This document shows positions 11,193 to 20,500 of a stretch of DNA of 64,000 nucleotides, one piece after another. Both the position numbers and the translations under genes were made by a program. Position 1 is the stretch's first letter, and every line of letters starts with the position of its first letter. The stretch is taken from the NCBI GenBank assembly GCA_021234155.1, contig JAJEKV010000053.1, positions 5,054,488 through 5,118,487 on the forward strand. The letters run 5' to 3'. Source of the DNA: Isoetes taiwanensis (taxonomy: Eukaryota; Streptophyta; Lycopodiopsida; Isoetales; Isoetaceae). The notes beneath the pieces were generated by a model. It was not told the origin of the DNA. It searched no databases and was given only the letters and a program-made list of their open reading frames with translations.

Positions 11193-12330
11193 TCAAGGGT
11201 ACTCCTTGCGGATACGGCGCGCCAAGTGTAAGTCCTTGGGCATCAACATTACCCTCTTCGCATGGATTGCGCAGAGGTTTGATTCCTCGAAGAGCTGGGT
11301 GAGACCAGCCTCAGCGGCTACCTGCGGCACCCTGGTTGTGAGCGACGTCACCCTATAGTCGGTGACGAACTCCTGCATCACTTCCCGCATGAGCCGCTCG
11401 AATGGTGCCTTCCTAATCAGGAGATTAGTGCACTGCTGAAAGTGTCTAATCTCTCGAAAAACTCGGGCGTGCGGGGAGTTTGGTCCATGGTGGACCTTCT
11501 TGGGTTTCTCTGGCCGTGGCGGCGGCGGCTTGGGCTGGTTCTTGCTAGGTCGGCCGCCCTTCACGTAGCGCTGCACATTCTGGCGGCAGTACCAGTCATT
11601 ATACCTCGTCCACCGACGGAGGTATTCCTGGTACGCTTTGAGGCGGCGTCTGAAGAGGCGCTCCTCCTTCGAGTGAGCGGTCTTTTCGCCATATACCTTC
11701 TTAACCACCTTGGGTGGCTTGGGCCACTTCGGGTAAGGTGGTCTAGCGTCGGGGTTTGAGGGTTCCCCGACGCGCTCGTCTTCCTCGTCCTCTGCTTCTA
11801 CCTCCTCTTCTTCCTCCTCTGCTTCCTCGTCTTGACAAGGTTCTTCAATGACGACGGTCCGGCGAGGCCTGTCATTCCTTCTCTTCGTCCTTCTCTCCTG
11901 CTCCCTCAGCTCCCGCTCGCGCTCCCTCTTCTTCCTCGCAGCCTTCTCTTCCGGCCACTCTGCAACCTTTTCCTTGCCCTTCTTCTTTGGTGCCGAAGGG
12001 CCCGCCTCCTGAGTTTGGTGCTGTGGCTGCTCTTCGACCTGCTCTTCCACCTGCTCTTCCACCTCGGTGTCCGATGAGGGCCCAAAGTGGCGAGACTCGC
12101 CCGTTCTCTGGGTGCCTGCCGACGAAGAGCTGCTGTTGCCGCTAGGCGCCTCCTCCTCAGCATCGTGATAGGTTTAAGTCATTTGCTGGCTTTGGAGGAA
12201 ACTCCTCTTCCCCCTTCTTAGGTCGAAGGTGCTCCGGAATTTTCTTCGTATGTCGTCCCGCTGCTACTTGCGCCATCGAGAGCGTGGGTCGCTCGTTGTA
12301 CTTCCTTGCTGTCTGTTTGGTTCGAGCCAT
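11193..12330 (-). CDS. Histone H3-like protein encoded inside a Ty3 chromovirus
   Basis: ATG at 12328-12330 opens with [10 protein letters not shown], identical to the first residues of histone H3 (through Lys4 and Lys9), then Tyr instead of Ser10. The frame runs 53 codons. One surplus base at about 12171 shifts it into a second frame that continues 325 codons to the stop at 11193. Joined length would be about 378 residues against 136 for H3. The middle is low-complexity: acidic repeats (VEEQ), a basic [13 protein letters not shown]-like stretch, a long Glu run, and proline-rich KWPKPPKV and PPPPRPEKP parts. The last about 92 residues are a full H3 fold: FREIRHFQQ (alpha N), [14 protein letters not shown] (alpha 1), [12 protein letters not shown] (alpha 2) and [16 protein letters not shown] then LARRIR (alpha 3). 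Loop 1 has canonical H3 length, unlike the longer loop of most CENH3. It lies between the primer-binding site and the rest of the element. The frameshift may be decay of this copy or a missed splice. Identity of the fold is near certain; its role is unknown. Confidence 0.85.
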
Positions 12331-12879
12331 ACTTGACGGTCTAGAAAACGGGTGACGTAAGGCTGAGCAAGAGAGAGATGGTGGAGGAAAGGGTTGGAGG
12401 GAAATGAGGTGTCAGGGATATTTAAAAAGGAGGGTCCCTGGGAATATTCTCCTACCATAAATAGCCTACTTATTAGCCCCCCTTATTATACCATAGTACC
12501 CTTATTATTAATATATGTTTAATTTCTAATACATATACTAAAATTCGTATTATACCTTTAGAATTTCAAATTTCCTAATAGTTTGAAGTATTAATTATGG
12601 ATTTGCGCCATTTTTCACCCAGGTCTCCGATTGGCATGATTCTTCGACCCATTTTAGGTGAAATTTGATGCAGATGCATAATTTTCACTCCAATTTTACT
12701 AGAAGGTGAATTTGACTCATTCACTTCTTAACCTAATTTCGGACCCACTACCTAGGAGAAAAATTTTTCCCCTATTTTCGCGGTTTAGTGGTGGAAATTT
12801 TTATTTCACATCCCTATAGGCCTGTTAGACTACTTTCATGGTTATGGTCAGTGCTAGTTCTTGGTCAACCAAGAACATC
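12331..12879 (-). other. Chromovirus 5' leader
   Basis: AT-rich leader between the primer-binding site and the H3-like ORF. No coding frame beyond short ones. 12460-12600 is especially AT-rich (runs of attatta). Confidence 0.5.
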
Positions 12880-12891
12880 GCTCTGATACCA
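12880..12891 (-). other. tRNA primer-binding site
   Basis: The minus strand reads TGGTATCAGAGC one base after the 5' LTR end. This is the standard sequence complementary to the 3' end of initiator methionine tRNA, used by most plant Ty3 and Ty1 elements. It fixes the 5' LTR boundary at 12893. Confidence 0.93.
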
Positions 12892-12892
12892 T

Positions 12893-13491
12893 TGTGACGC
12901 TCCCTGCTAAACATACGGTGCCCGACCGTACACTCTGCAGGAAATCCCCCGTCCGGCTCAACAACCGCACAGGCCCTCCGTCTATCCCGCACTCTGGGAT
13001 CTCCGTAGTGCGGGAAGGGGACACGAAGGTGTCTTGCGCGCCCTTCCCCTATGGGCTCCTATCACAGCGGAAGCATAAACACGTCAGAACTAGCAATACA
13101 ATACAATATGCTACCTCGAGGGTAGCTCAACTGCACATCCATAGATGCAAAGAACATAATCATATACCATAAAACGTGAGAGCTCCTACCCGTGGCTCTG
13201 ACACATAGGGTAGTCGACTGACTGGATAGGCCTCAAGATAGAGCAGACCGAGTCATAACAATGGTGGGGCTGGCATAAGACAATGGCTAGGGTTGACCAC
13301 TCCATCCGCCCCTCCTGTGCATACTTTGCAGATGGGCTAGATCAAGCTGTGGCATGACTCTAACCTTCTCGGATACGCAATCCCATGGCATCACCCATCG
13401 GGACTACTCCAGGTTGCATCTCCCTGGTCCAACGAGGTAGGAAGGGTTGCATCTCCCCTTCCCGGGGTCTAGAGGCTCCATGGGCGGCTAG
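12893..13491 (-). repeat. Chromovirus 5' LTR, proximal part only
   Basis: Ends (minus strand) in GGGAGCGTCACA before the primer-binding site and aligns with 1532-2143 of the 3' LTR. The match stops abruptly at 13491, at ...ggcggctag, about 1000 bp short of a full LTR. The next bases belong to a SINE-like repeat. Confidence 0.9.
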
Positions 13492-13492
13492 T

Positions 13493-13643
13493 ATCAGGAG
13501 GTGGAAGCAGGATTCAAACACCTACAGCTCGTCCTATGCTCTTCACTGCAGAATCAGCCTGTCCTATGCTCTTCACTAAATAATCATGCCCGAACAAGCA
13601 GAGTTTTGCGCCCAACAACCCATGGCCACGACCCCTGTCAAAA
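13493..13643 (-). repeat. SINE-like repeat with tRNA-like promoter remnant
   Basis: On the minus strand it contains GGGTCGTGGCCATGGGTTGTTGGGC, then GGGCATGATT, two copies of AGTGAAGAGCATAGGAC, then GTAGGTGTTTGAATCCTGCTTCC. The last part resembles a tRNA T-arm/B box. The same order of blocks occurs on the plus strand at about 32028-32140, so it is a dispersed family. Confidence 0.5.
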
Positions 13644-13649
13644 CAGACT

Positions 13650-14549
13650 AACAAGCAAGCAACAAAAAAAAAAAAAACCCAAGCCGGCATCGATAGTTCC
13701 TATAGAAAAAAGAAGAAACGGAGGCGCCATAGCCGCCACAATGCCTACACAAGCATGGAGCCGCCATAGCCGCCATATTCGCCTGCTGCATCGGCAAGCT
13801 TTGGGCCTAAACGCCAATGCCAGAGGAATAAAACCCCAGATTCTTCTATTTGGAATCCACAGTGCCACCGTCAGCATTTATGGTATTCTTATACGAATAC
13901 CATCCTAATACCATCCAGAACCTTTGACAATCTTAGGTTATGAAGATACGGTTTGTGATCGGGCAAACATTATTGTGTCAACAAATATGTTATTTTGCTA
14001 GGGTTCACTCTCTTTCAGAACAAACTAGACTTTGTCACGCTCCATTTGTATCATTTGGTTTTTTAACCCAACTATGCAACCAATCCAACTCAACTCATTC
14101 CTCAAGTAGCCTAACCCTGCTACGCAACCAATCCAACCCAAAACCCATTCCCCAAACCCGCTGCACTAATAGTTTGTATTTTTCTATAGAATTCTAAATG
14201 GAAACTCAGCCTGGAATATCACTTTTCCATCTTCTAAATGGAAAAAGCTGACCCGTCTATTATATACCATACATTTTCAAGATGCGAAAAACTTGGGTAC
14301 CTTGTTTGGCCCTTCGATAGTTTTTAGCTTGATCTTGCTCGACCACAACCCTTGGCATGCCTAGCGAGTCTTACCTTGCTAAAGCCTTCTGGTGTGCTTC
14401 TTGAAAGGTTTTTTTTAATATGATTTCCATAAGATTTTGAAGTCGTATCGCATGGGGCTATGAGTACATCTAGAGTGTGCACCATGTTTTATTTATTATT
14501 AAAAATCCATGTTCTCCATGGTTTACCTTCTTTTTACTCTCACATTTTT
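13650..14549. other. No gene recognised
   Basis: Contains a poly(A) run, a small GCCGCCATAGCCGCCA-like repeat and repeated caaccaatccaac phrases (about 14080-14140). No convincing coding frame on either strand. Confidence 0.4.
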
Positions 14550-14584
14550 TTCTTATCCAAAGTCTTCATGGTCCCCTATCATTC

Positions 14585-14617
14585 GGGGAAACTGTTGATC
14601 AATTTTCTATCCAAAGT
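14585..14617. repeat. Left direct repeat of Replitron-like element
   Basis: ggggaaactgttgatcaa followed by ttttctatccaaagt. Matches 17121-17155 in the same orientation with three differences. The end of the unit also recurs at 14553-14575 with the extra tail cttcatggtccc. Confidence 0.65.
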
Positions 14618-14769
14618 CTTCATGGTCCCTCTCCAGGTTGATAACAGCATGCACACTATTAGCAGCAGCAACATCTTCACATGCTTCCTCCTTCACCACA
14701 TCTACAACAGTCACAAAACCTACAAAACCAACGATATATGCAAGTTAACACAAATGACATCAACACTAG

Positions 14770-15849
14770 CTAATTCACAGCAACAGATTCATCTTCCATA
14801 TGAAGCTGGATGTAATCTGGCCACGGCTGCGACAGGGTGTCTGCAGGGGCTGCAACAGGGTCAGACCATGCATTTCCTTCCATGTCTTCCTCCTCAAACT
14901 CATCATTGCAACCTCCCTCCACGTCCCAAATCCTCTTCCTTCTCCTGCCTACTTTCTCAATTGGCACAACTCCAGATGGTGTACCGAAGATAACAGATCT
15001 CACATCACACAGGCTGGCTTGGCTAGGATTCAATGTGACTCTCCATGCAGCTTCAACCCTTTGCTGTGAAATGAATGCACAATTCAGTGGCAGGACCCAT
15101 GCACTGCTAAGAATGAACTTTTCTGTCCTGAGCATCATCGCCACAGTTTGCTCCAACGAAGGTGAAATCTGCCTGCGTCCATGGTAAAGCAAAAAATGCT
15201 TTACTTTCTTCATGAGATTTTTGTTATCTAAAGTGACACAACCTTTGATATCTCCAGCTCCGTACAAAGCATAAAGCTCTTTCCCCCTATCAATCTGCTC
15301 AGCAGTAACTCCTTTCATGTGCTGGCGAAAATGCATCTTGCCAAGATCCTTCATACAATACCCGATCATTCCTTCGTAGCAGTGTAGCCTGGTATCCTTC
15401 AACGCCTTGCAAATAATAACGCCTCCTGTTGGCTTATGAGTGTCCCACCCAAGGTATGTCTTCAGCTTGACATTCACACTTGCTGGAGTCTTCATCTGAA
15501 CTCTAAAGACACATTGAATGTGCAGATGGTCCAATTCGGACCCTCTCTCTTGACTGACCACACCACTGATGCACTCACTATCCAAGAACTTGCAAACACT
15601 CAGATAAAGGCCGTCCCACACATCCATTCCTCCAACACTGATCGTGACACTTACATCCAAGGATGATGGCTCGTCAATATGCTGATTGTTCTTCTGCCTC
15701 CCCTTCGTTATAACTCTCTTGACAACAGCAGGTTTCTTCTTCCCAACAAACTTCTGCTTGCCAGGGCCTCTATCCACAAATACCTCTGTAGGCTGCACAA
15801 ACTGCCAAGGCTCCTCACTATCACCACTCACATGCATACGGTTTATCAA
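14770..15849 (-). CDS. HUH-type Rep endonuclease (Replitron transposase)
   Basis: An open frame of 359 codons. The upstream stop leaves a TTG at 15849 and the first ATG at 15837, so the start is probably 15837 unless an upstream exon exists. The Rep motifs are in order (numbered from the frame start): a beta strand DVSVTISVGG (motif I position, about 65-74); the HUH motif HLHIQ with His108 and His110, which would bind the metal; and motif III GYCMKD with Tyr164 and Lys167, matching the YxxK catalytic signature. After this comes a helical domain (about 175-290) and an acidic tail ending near residue 359. There is no P-loop helicase, unlike Helitrons and CRESS-virus Reps. The frame is intact, so this copy may be recent. 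Expected role: nicking and joining single-stranded DNA during copy-and-paste transposition. What it could be otherwise: a domesticated Rep or an old viral Rep, which I consider less likely. Confidence 0.72.
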   Translation of the reverse strand: MINRMHVSGDSEEPWQFVQPTEVFVDRGPGKQKFVGKKKPAVVKRVITKGRQKNNQHIDEPSSLDVSVTISVGGMDVWDGLYLSVCKFLDSECISGVVSQERGSELDHLHIQCVFRVQMKTPASVNVKLKTYLGWDTHKPTGGVIICKALKDTRLHCYEGMIGYCMKDLGKMHFRQHMKGVTAEQIDRGKELYALYGAGDIKGCVTLDNKNLMKKVKHFLLYHGRRQISPSLEQTVAMMLRTEKFILSSAWVLPLNCAFISQQRVEAAWRVTLNPSQASLCDVRSVIFGTPSGVVPIEKVGRRRKRIWDVEGGCNDEFEEEDMEGNAWSDPVAAPADTLSQPWPDYIQLHMEDESVAVN

Positions 15850-16950
15850 CCCCGTCCATGCTCAGAGGTTCAGAAGTTCCACAAAAGAACTCACGTGGAA
15901 ATTAGCATTCTCGGACGGTCTAAACCCTCCCACATGGCCTACACTTCGCCCGCGGCGTTGCTCTCTGCGGGGCGCCCTTCAAAGATCTAGAGACCCCACC
16001 GAGCATCCGCATCTCCACGGAGCATCGTGCATCTCCACTGGCCTACCCTGCGGGGACACCCCACGCCCCGCCTCGAAACATGTCCGGCTCCACGGCAACT
16101 ACACCTCGGGTCCTACCACGAAGCCGATCTCGCCCGGCCGCCATAGCTATCTCCGCCCGGACTTTCGTTAGCATCAAAACTCCTCACCGGTAGAACGGAT
16201 AAGCTCCTCATCGGCCGGAACAGATAAGAACAACAAAAATAACAAAAAAAGACACGGCCCTAATTTCGCCTAAACGTAACCTTCGCCACCTGAAGAGTAC
16301 CTAAGGTTTCAGCTCTTTTATTTTTTAGGTAACTTTCAGTGTAATTTCTTGGCGGGGCTCTGGCGGCGCCACCAGTAGTCTGTTTTACAAGAGTACTCTG
16401 TTTTACAGAGTTCTTTCTTAAGAAGCTGCTGCTTCGTCGTCAGGGGGATCTAACGTTGTTGTTGCTTCGCCGGAAGGGACATCAAAGGCTATGCATAGGT
16501 TCTTAATTTTCTCTGATTCTTGCTTGCAATATGAATTTCCTTCCAAAACTTGTTTCGAAATCATGTTTCAGAAATACGATATTTGCTCCTATCTGATGCT
16601 TCTATTTGTTCTGGCCGGAGAATGCCCATTCCAGCAAGTTCTCACCAAATTGAGCATAAAATGGCTCAAACTCGAGCTTGAAGACGAATATGATGGAATC
16701 CGCTGCTATAGCTGCAAGAAAAATTCTAAAAAAGCCAAGAAATTGCTGTATCAGGTAATCTTGGTGGGACGAAAGATTCTGGTGGGGAAACTTTCTCGGC
16801 GGGGAAGTTTCGGGGAAGAAACTTGGCGGGTAAGTGGCTTCGCGGTACGCCGACTTCGCTGGCCGCCCGCAAACAAGTTTCTTCCTGAAACTTCCTGCTC
16901 TCGAAAGTTTCCCCTTCCCATGTGACAATTTATCCAATTGCTAAAAAAAA

Positions 16951-17080
16951 CCTTAGCCCGAATAAAAAAAAAACCAACTCCACCCCCTAACCATTGAAAA
17001 CCCACCCATTTTACCTTAACCCGAATAAAAAAAAAAACCAACTCCACCCCCCAACCATTGAAAACCCACCCATTTTATTA
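16951..17080. repeat. Tandem repeat, two 63-bp units
   Basis: Two nearly identical units, each ccttag/aacccgaat, a long A run, ccaactccaccccc and accattgaaaacccacccatttta. They lie inside the right part of the Replitron-like element. Confidence 0.85.
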
Positions 17081-17120
17081 ATCTTTTGGGAACCTTATCA
17101 TGTGGGCGGACTTGATCAAC

Positions 17121-17155
17121 GGGGCAAACTATTGATCAATTTTCTTATCCAAAGT
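17121..17155. repeat. Right direct repeat of Replitron-like element
   Basis: ggggcaaactattgatcaa followed by ttttcttatccaaagt, the partner of 14585-14617, about 2.5 kb away across the Rep ORF. Confidence 0.65.
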
Positions 17156-17570
17156 GTAAAACAGCGATGTGATTGATTTGATAGGCACATGTTTAGTTGT
17201 TTCCCAAAGCTCGGGCAGGGCATATGTTTAGTTGTATCTAATTTTCTCTCTCTGGCATAGAGTCCTGTCTAGGTAAACCCCAACAAAGGGCAAGAACGAT
17301 CTAAGAAGCCGAGTGTTTTTTCTTCCTCTGCCCCCTTCAACGTCCATGCTTTCGCTGCAAGCTATGTACTTGCAAGCAATGTTCTCGTGTAGCTGTATCT
17401 TGACTGAAGATCCGCAGTCCATTGCTTATGTTTCTTGCAGTTGAGGATTGGGAGACCTCCGTGATTCCAAAATTCTCCTCGTAAGGACTTCTCCCCCAAA
17501 TGAATAATTTTCTAAGGTGCATTTTTATGAATTCATGATGATAATTTTTAAACGAAACAATGTGTAAAAA

Positions 17571-20500
17571 TCAGTTTTCCTGGTAAACACTCCAGTTATA
17601 GACTACAATTCCTGGATGGTAACTGGACAACAATGCCTTAATACTTATGGCTGCATCCCTATCCTTTGCCATTATCATTGCAAATCCTCCTCCACCAGCC
17701 CCAACAAGCTTATATCCATAAGCAAAAGGAGCTACAGTTCTAAAGAGCATATCCACAAAGGTATTGCTGCAAAAGGGGTCTAACTCCTGATGTAATTGCC
17801 ATGCTTCCAGCATAATATTTCCAAGATGTTCAAAGTTGCCTTCGGATAAAGCTGCGCGCCCTATCTCTGCAAGTTGTGCAAGGCGCCTTATTGCAGAAAT
17901 AAGAATCGCATCCCTCTGAAGGTATCGTCGAACCACCTTCTGTAGAACTGTTTGGGCCAGTCTCACCTTCAACAGTAAAAATACCTTTATAAAGAGCAAG
18001 TAGAGGAAACCAGTGAATAAAAAGCATAGGGGTTGAACATACCTTCCCAGTAAATATGAGTAACAATCTTTCTTCTAATTTTGCAACAACATGCGTTGAG
18101 AGTGGCACAGCAAGAACATTGAGCATTAGTGGCTCACCTGGGAAGCTCATGCTTAGCTTGACACCAGGGTATATACCTCCAACCTGATCTTGCCATCCAC
18201 CACCTGTTCCCATTAACTGTTCTAGTAGTAGTACAAGGTGTGTCACATGCTCATTTCCCTCCTCTTTTCCCCTGATATGTAGAAGTGCCTTCACAACAGC
18301 AGCAGCTAAGATACTTGACGTGCCGAGTCCACTGCCTTGTGGCACATTAGCCCAAGTTTTGATATCAAGGCCACACTCTAAGCTTGAATTTGAAAATCCA
18401 GTCACAATTAGGGCTGCCTTAACCAAACGAAACAAATCATCTGAAGATGGATGTGATAACAAGCTAAAATCCCTTATGTATGTTCTGTTACCCATATCAT
18501 CTGTTATTGACACTCCTTTTCTATCTACTACGTCCACTTGTGCTCCGACAGGTTTAGTACCGTGAAGCAAAATGGCCATATTCAAAACACAACCATTGTT
18601 TTCCAAACTCCATGGTGGTGTATCACTCCAACCTCCAACAAAGTCAACTCGCACCGGAAGATGTACAGTTGAAGACTTAATCATGATAATGTCTTGTGCT
18701 AGCCCATTTGGAATGTGAAAACCTATTCATGTACAATCGTTCAAATTAGATGCAATCATCATAAATGAACTTTGTAGATTATCAATAATGGTCTAACATA
18801 CAAGCTGATATACTCTCTCTATATATCTCACCTGGATGGCATAGCTCCAAGAGTATCAAGTCACAATATGGACATCAAATGAGCATACATTTCTTTTAAT
18901 TAAAGACCTGAAGCTACAAACTTGACCTTGGCAAACACCAACTATGACAAATTTGCTAAAAATACGTGAATAATTTGATAGCTCAAAGCAACAACTCATC
19001 ATAAAACTATATGAAAGAATATGAAACAACAAACAGAATAAAATATCATAAAGTGGCATACCATTAAGCTGACCAACTGCAGCAGCAGTTTGCGAGGCCA
19101 CTGCCTGCCAAACATTCTTTTCATGAACATTTGCCAATACCTCATCACCACATGCTTTGTAAAGGTCCACTTGGACCTGAATATGCCGGCTAGCTGGTAC
19201 AAGTGTACAGTCCTTCATGGCAGCATATGTTGAAAGTAATTCTTTGCAAATTTTGGTTCCATCTCTACCACAAAGTAAGACCTGGGTAGTGAGCCTGGCT
19301 ATGTTTTTCTCCAACAGGCCTGAAAGAAGACAGGAATTGGCAACTGATGCTGCAATTTTCGCTTCATGTGTCCTTCCCTCCAAATATAAGCACTCAAAAT
19401 CAATGTAATTATGAAGATCACAAAAACTTAGCCGTTCAGAATTACGCCAAGTTTTCAGCAAATCATGTCCCCCAACAATTGAAGTTTGCATAAGCCATGT
19501 GGCAATGCAATACCCCTTTCCTGATGGCAAAATAGGAAAAAGTTTTGCAGACCAAAGATCCCCTTGTCCTGAGGCATCCTGGGCCCAAAGATCCTGCTTT
19601 GAAATACCATGTGTGGCCATGAAGTTATCCCACGATGCCCCAAAATAAGTGCCTCCTTTCTTGTATGACACTTTAGGATTATCCTTTATTCCACAGCATA
19701 AAATCACACGATTAGAAGTGTTCTTTAAGGGCACTTCCCAAAGACAAGAATGATCTGGAAGAATCATTTTAGTAGAGACCATATAATCATGCTTATCAGG
19801 ATGCTCTTCCAAATGAATTCCCATTATAATGCATCTTGAACCCACGTTTATTGTAGCATTCAAAGTGCAATTGTATATCAAGCTACCACTTCCAACAGTT
19901 GTTCCAGCAAAGATTTTGGAAGAAAGCAAGAAAGCAGAGGATGAAACTTCTGGGGTGACACTGTCTATTGAGCATAAATGTTTTCGTGCAACCAGACCAG
20001 CAGTCCCATTTTCAAAATGGTGTAAAATCTCTTCTGATGTGCCAAAATGGAGGAACTTCAAAGTATCTGCATTGAACACGACCCTTAGTTTACTGCATTA
20101 ACCACATAAGCAGTTTTCACTAGTTATCTTTAAATATGCAATTAAGCATTATCAAGCTAAGATCTTGTGAAATGGATGCCTAAAACAGCTTACAATGTAA
20201 GCAGCCAGGCAGCATAATAATAGATCATTATAACAAAAACCTATGACATACATGATGCCTATGTATTAGACAACCATATTGTAAGAGTCTGCCAAAGTAT
20301 ATATGGACTCATCACCTACTGGAACAAAAATGAAATAACCTCTGCGACCCTAAAAAATCCAAAACCATATTGCCTAGAGCACGTGTTTTCACCCACTCAT
20401 GGCAAGCAGGAACCCATGCTCCTGCTAGTTCTTCATACAAGCTGATCTGGAAAATCAGAAGTACGTGTCAGAATTTAGATATCAAGGTCAGATCCAAAAT

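Larger units (their letters stand above)
1532..13491 (-). mobile_element. Ty3 chromovirus LTR retrotransposon with H3-like ORF
   Basis: Order on the minus strand: proximal part of the 5' LTR (12893-13491), primer-binding site, H3-like ORF, hairpin repeats, accessory ORF, intron-like gap, gag, protease, reverse transcriptase, RNase H, integrase, chromodomain, polypurine tract, 3' LTR (1532-3178). PR-RT-RH-INT order plus an integrase chromodomain places it among Ty3 chromoviruses. All pol domains are broken by frameshifts and stops, and the two LTR copies differ by many substitutions and small indels, so it is an old, inactive copy. The distal part of its 5' LTR is missing here and appears at 30924-31921 in opposite orientation. 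The 5-bp direct repeat ACGGG at 1527-1531 matches CCCGT at 30919-30923 (reverse complement), which is the expected target duplication. Confidence 0.88.
14550..17155 (-). mobile_element. Replitron-like element (HUH Rep transposon)
   Basis: A Rep ORF (14770-15849) is flanked by short direct repeats. GGGG(C)AAACT(G/A)TTGATCAA followed by TTTTC(T)TATCCAAAGT occurs at 14585-14617 and again in the same orientation at 17121-17155. A further TATCCAAAGTCTTCATGG copy lies at 14554 next to the left repeat. Replitrons are described as eukaryotic transposons with a one-tyrosine HUH Rep, no helicase, and short direct repeats at or near their ends, with high copy number in non-seed plants. Everything visible fits. 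True ends are uncertain; the coordinates are my estimate from the repeats. Confidence 0.6.

Noticed and set aside
11193-12062. Calling the H3-like ORF a CENH3
   Set aside because: Loop 1 has canonical H3 length and the tail starts ARTKQTARK like ordinary H3, so nothing points specifically to a centromeric variant.
11442-12077. Plus-strand frames over the H3-like ORF
   Set aside because: Antisense of a GC-rich, low-complexity coding region. The minus strand has a clear histone fold.
14770-15849. Rep ORF as an integrated geminivirus-like sequence
   Set aside because: Only the HUH and tyrosine motifs are shared. There is no P-loop helicase domain, no capsid gene nearby, and the direct repeats fit a Replitron better.
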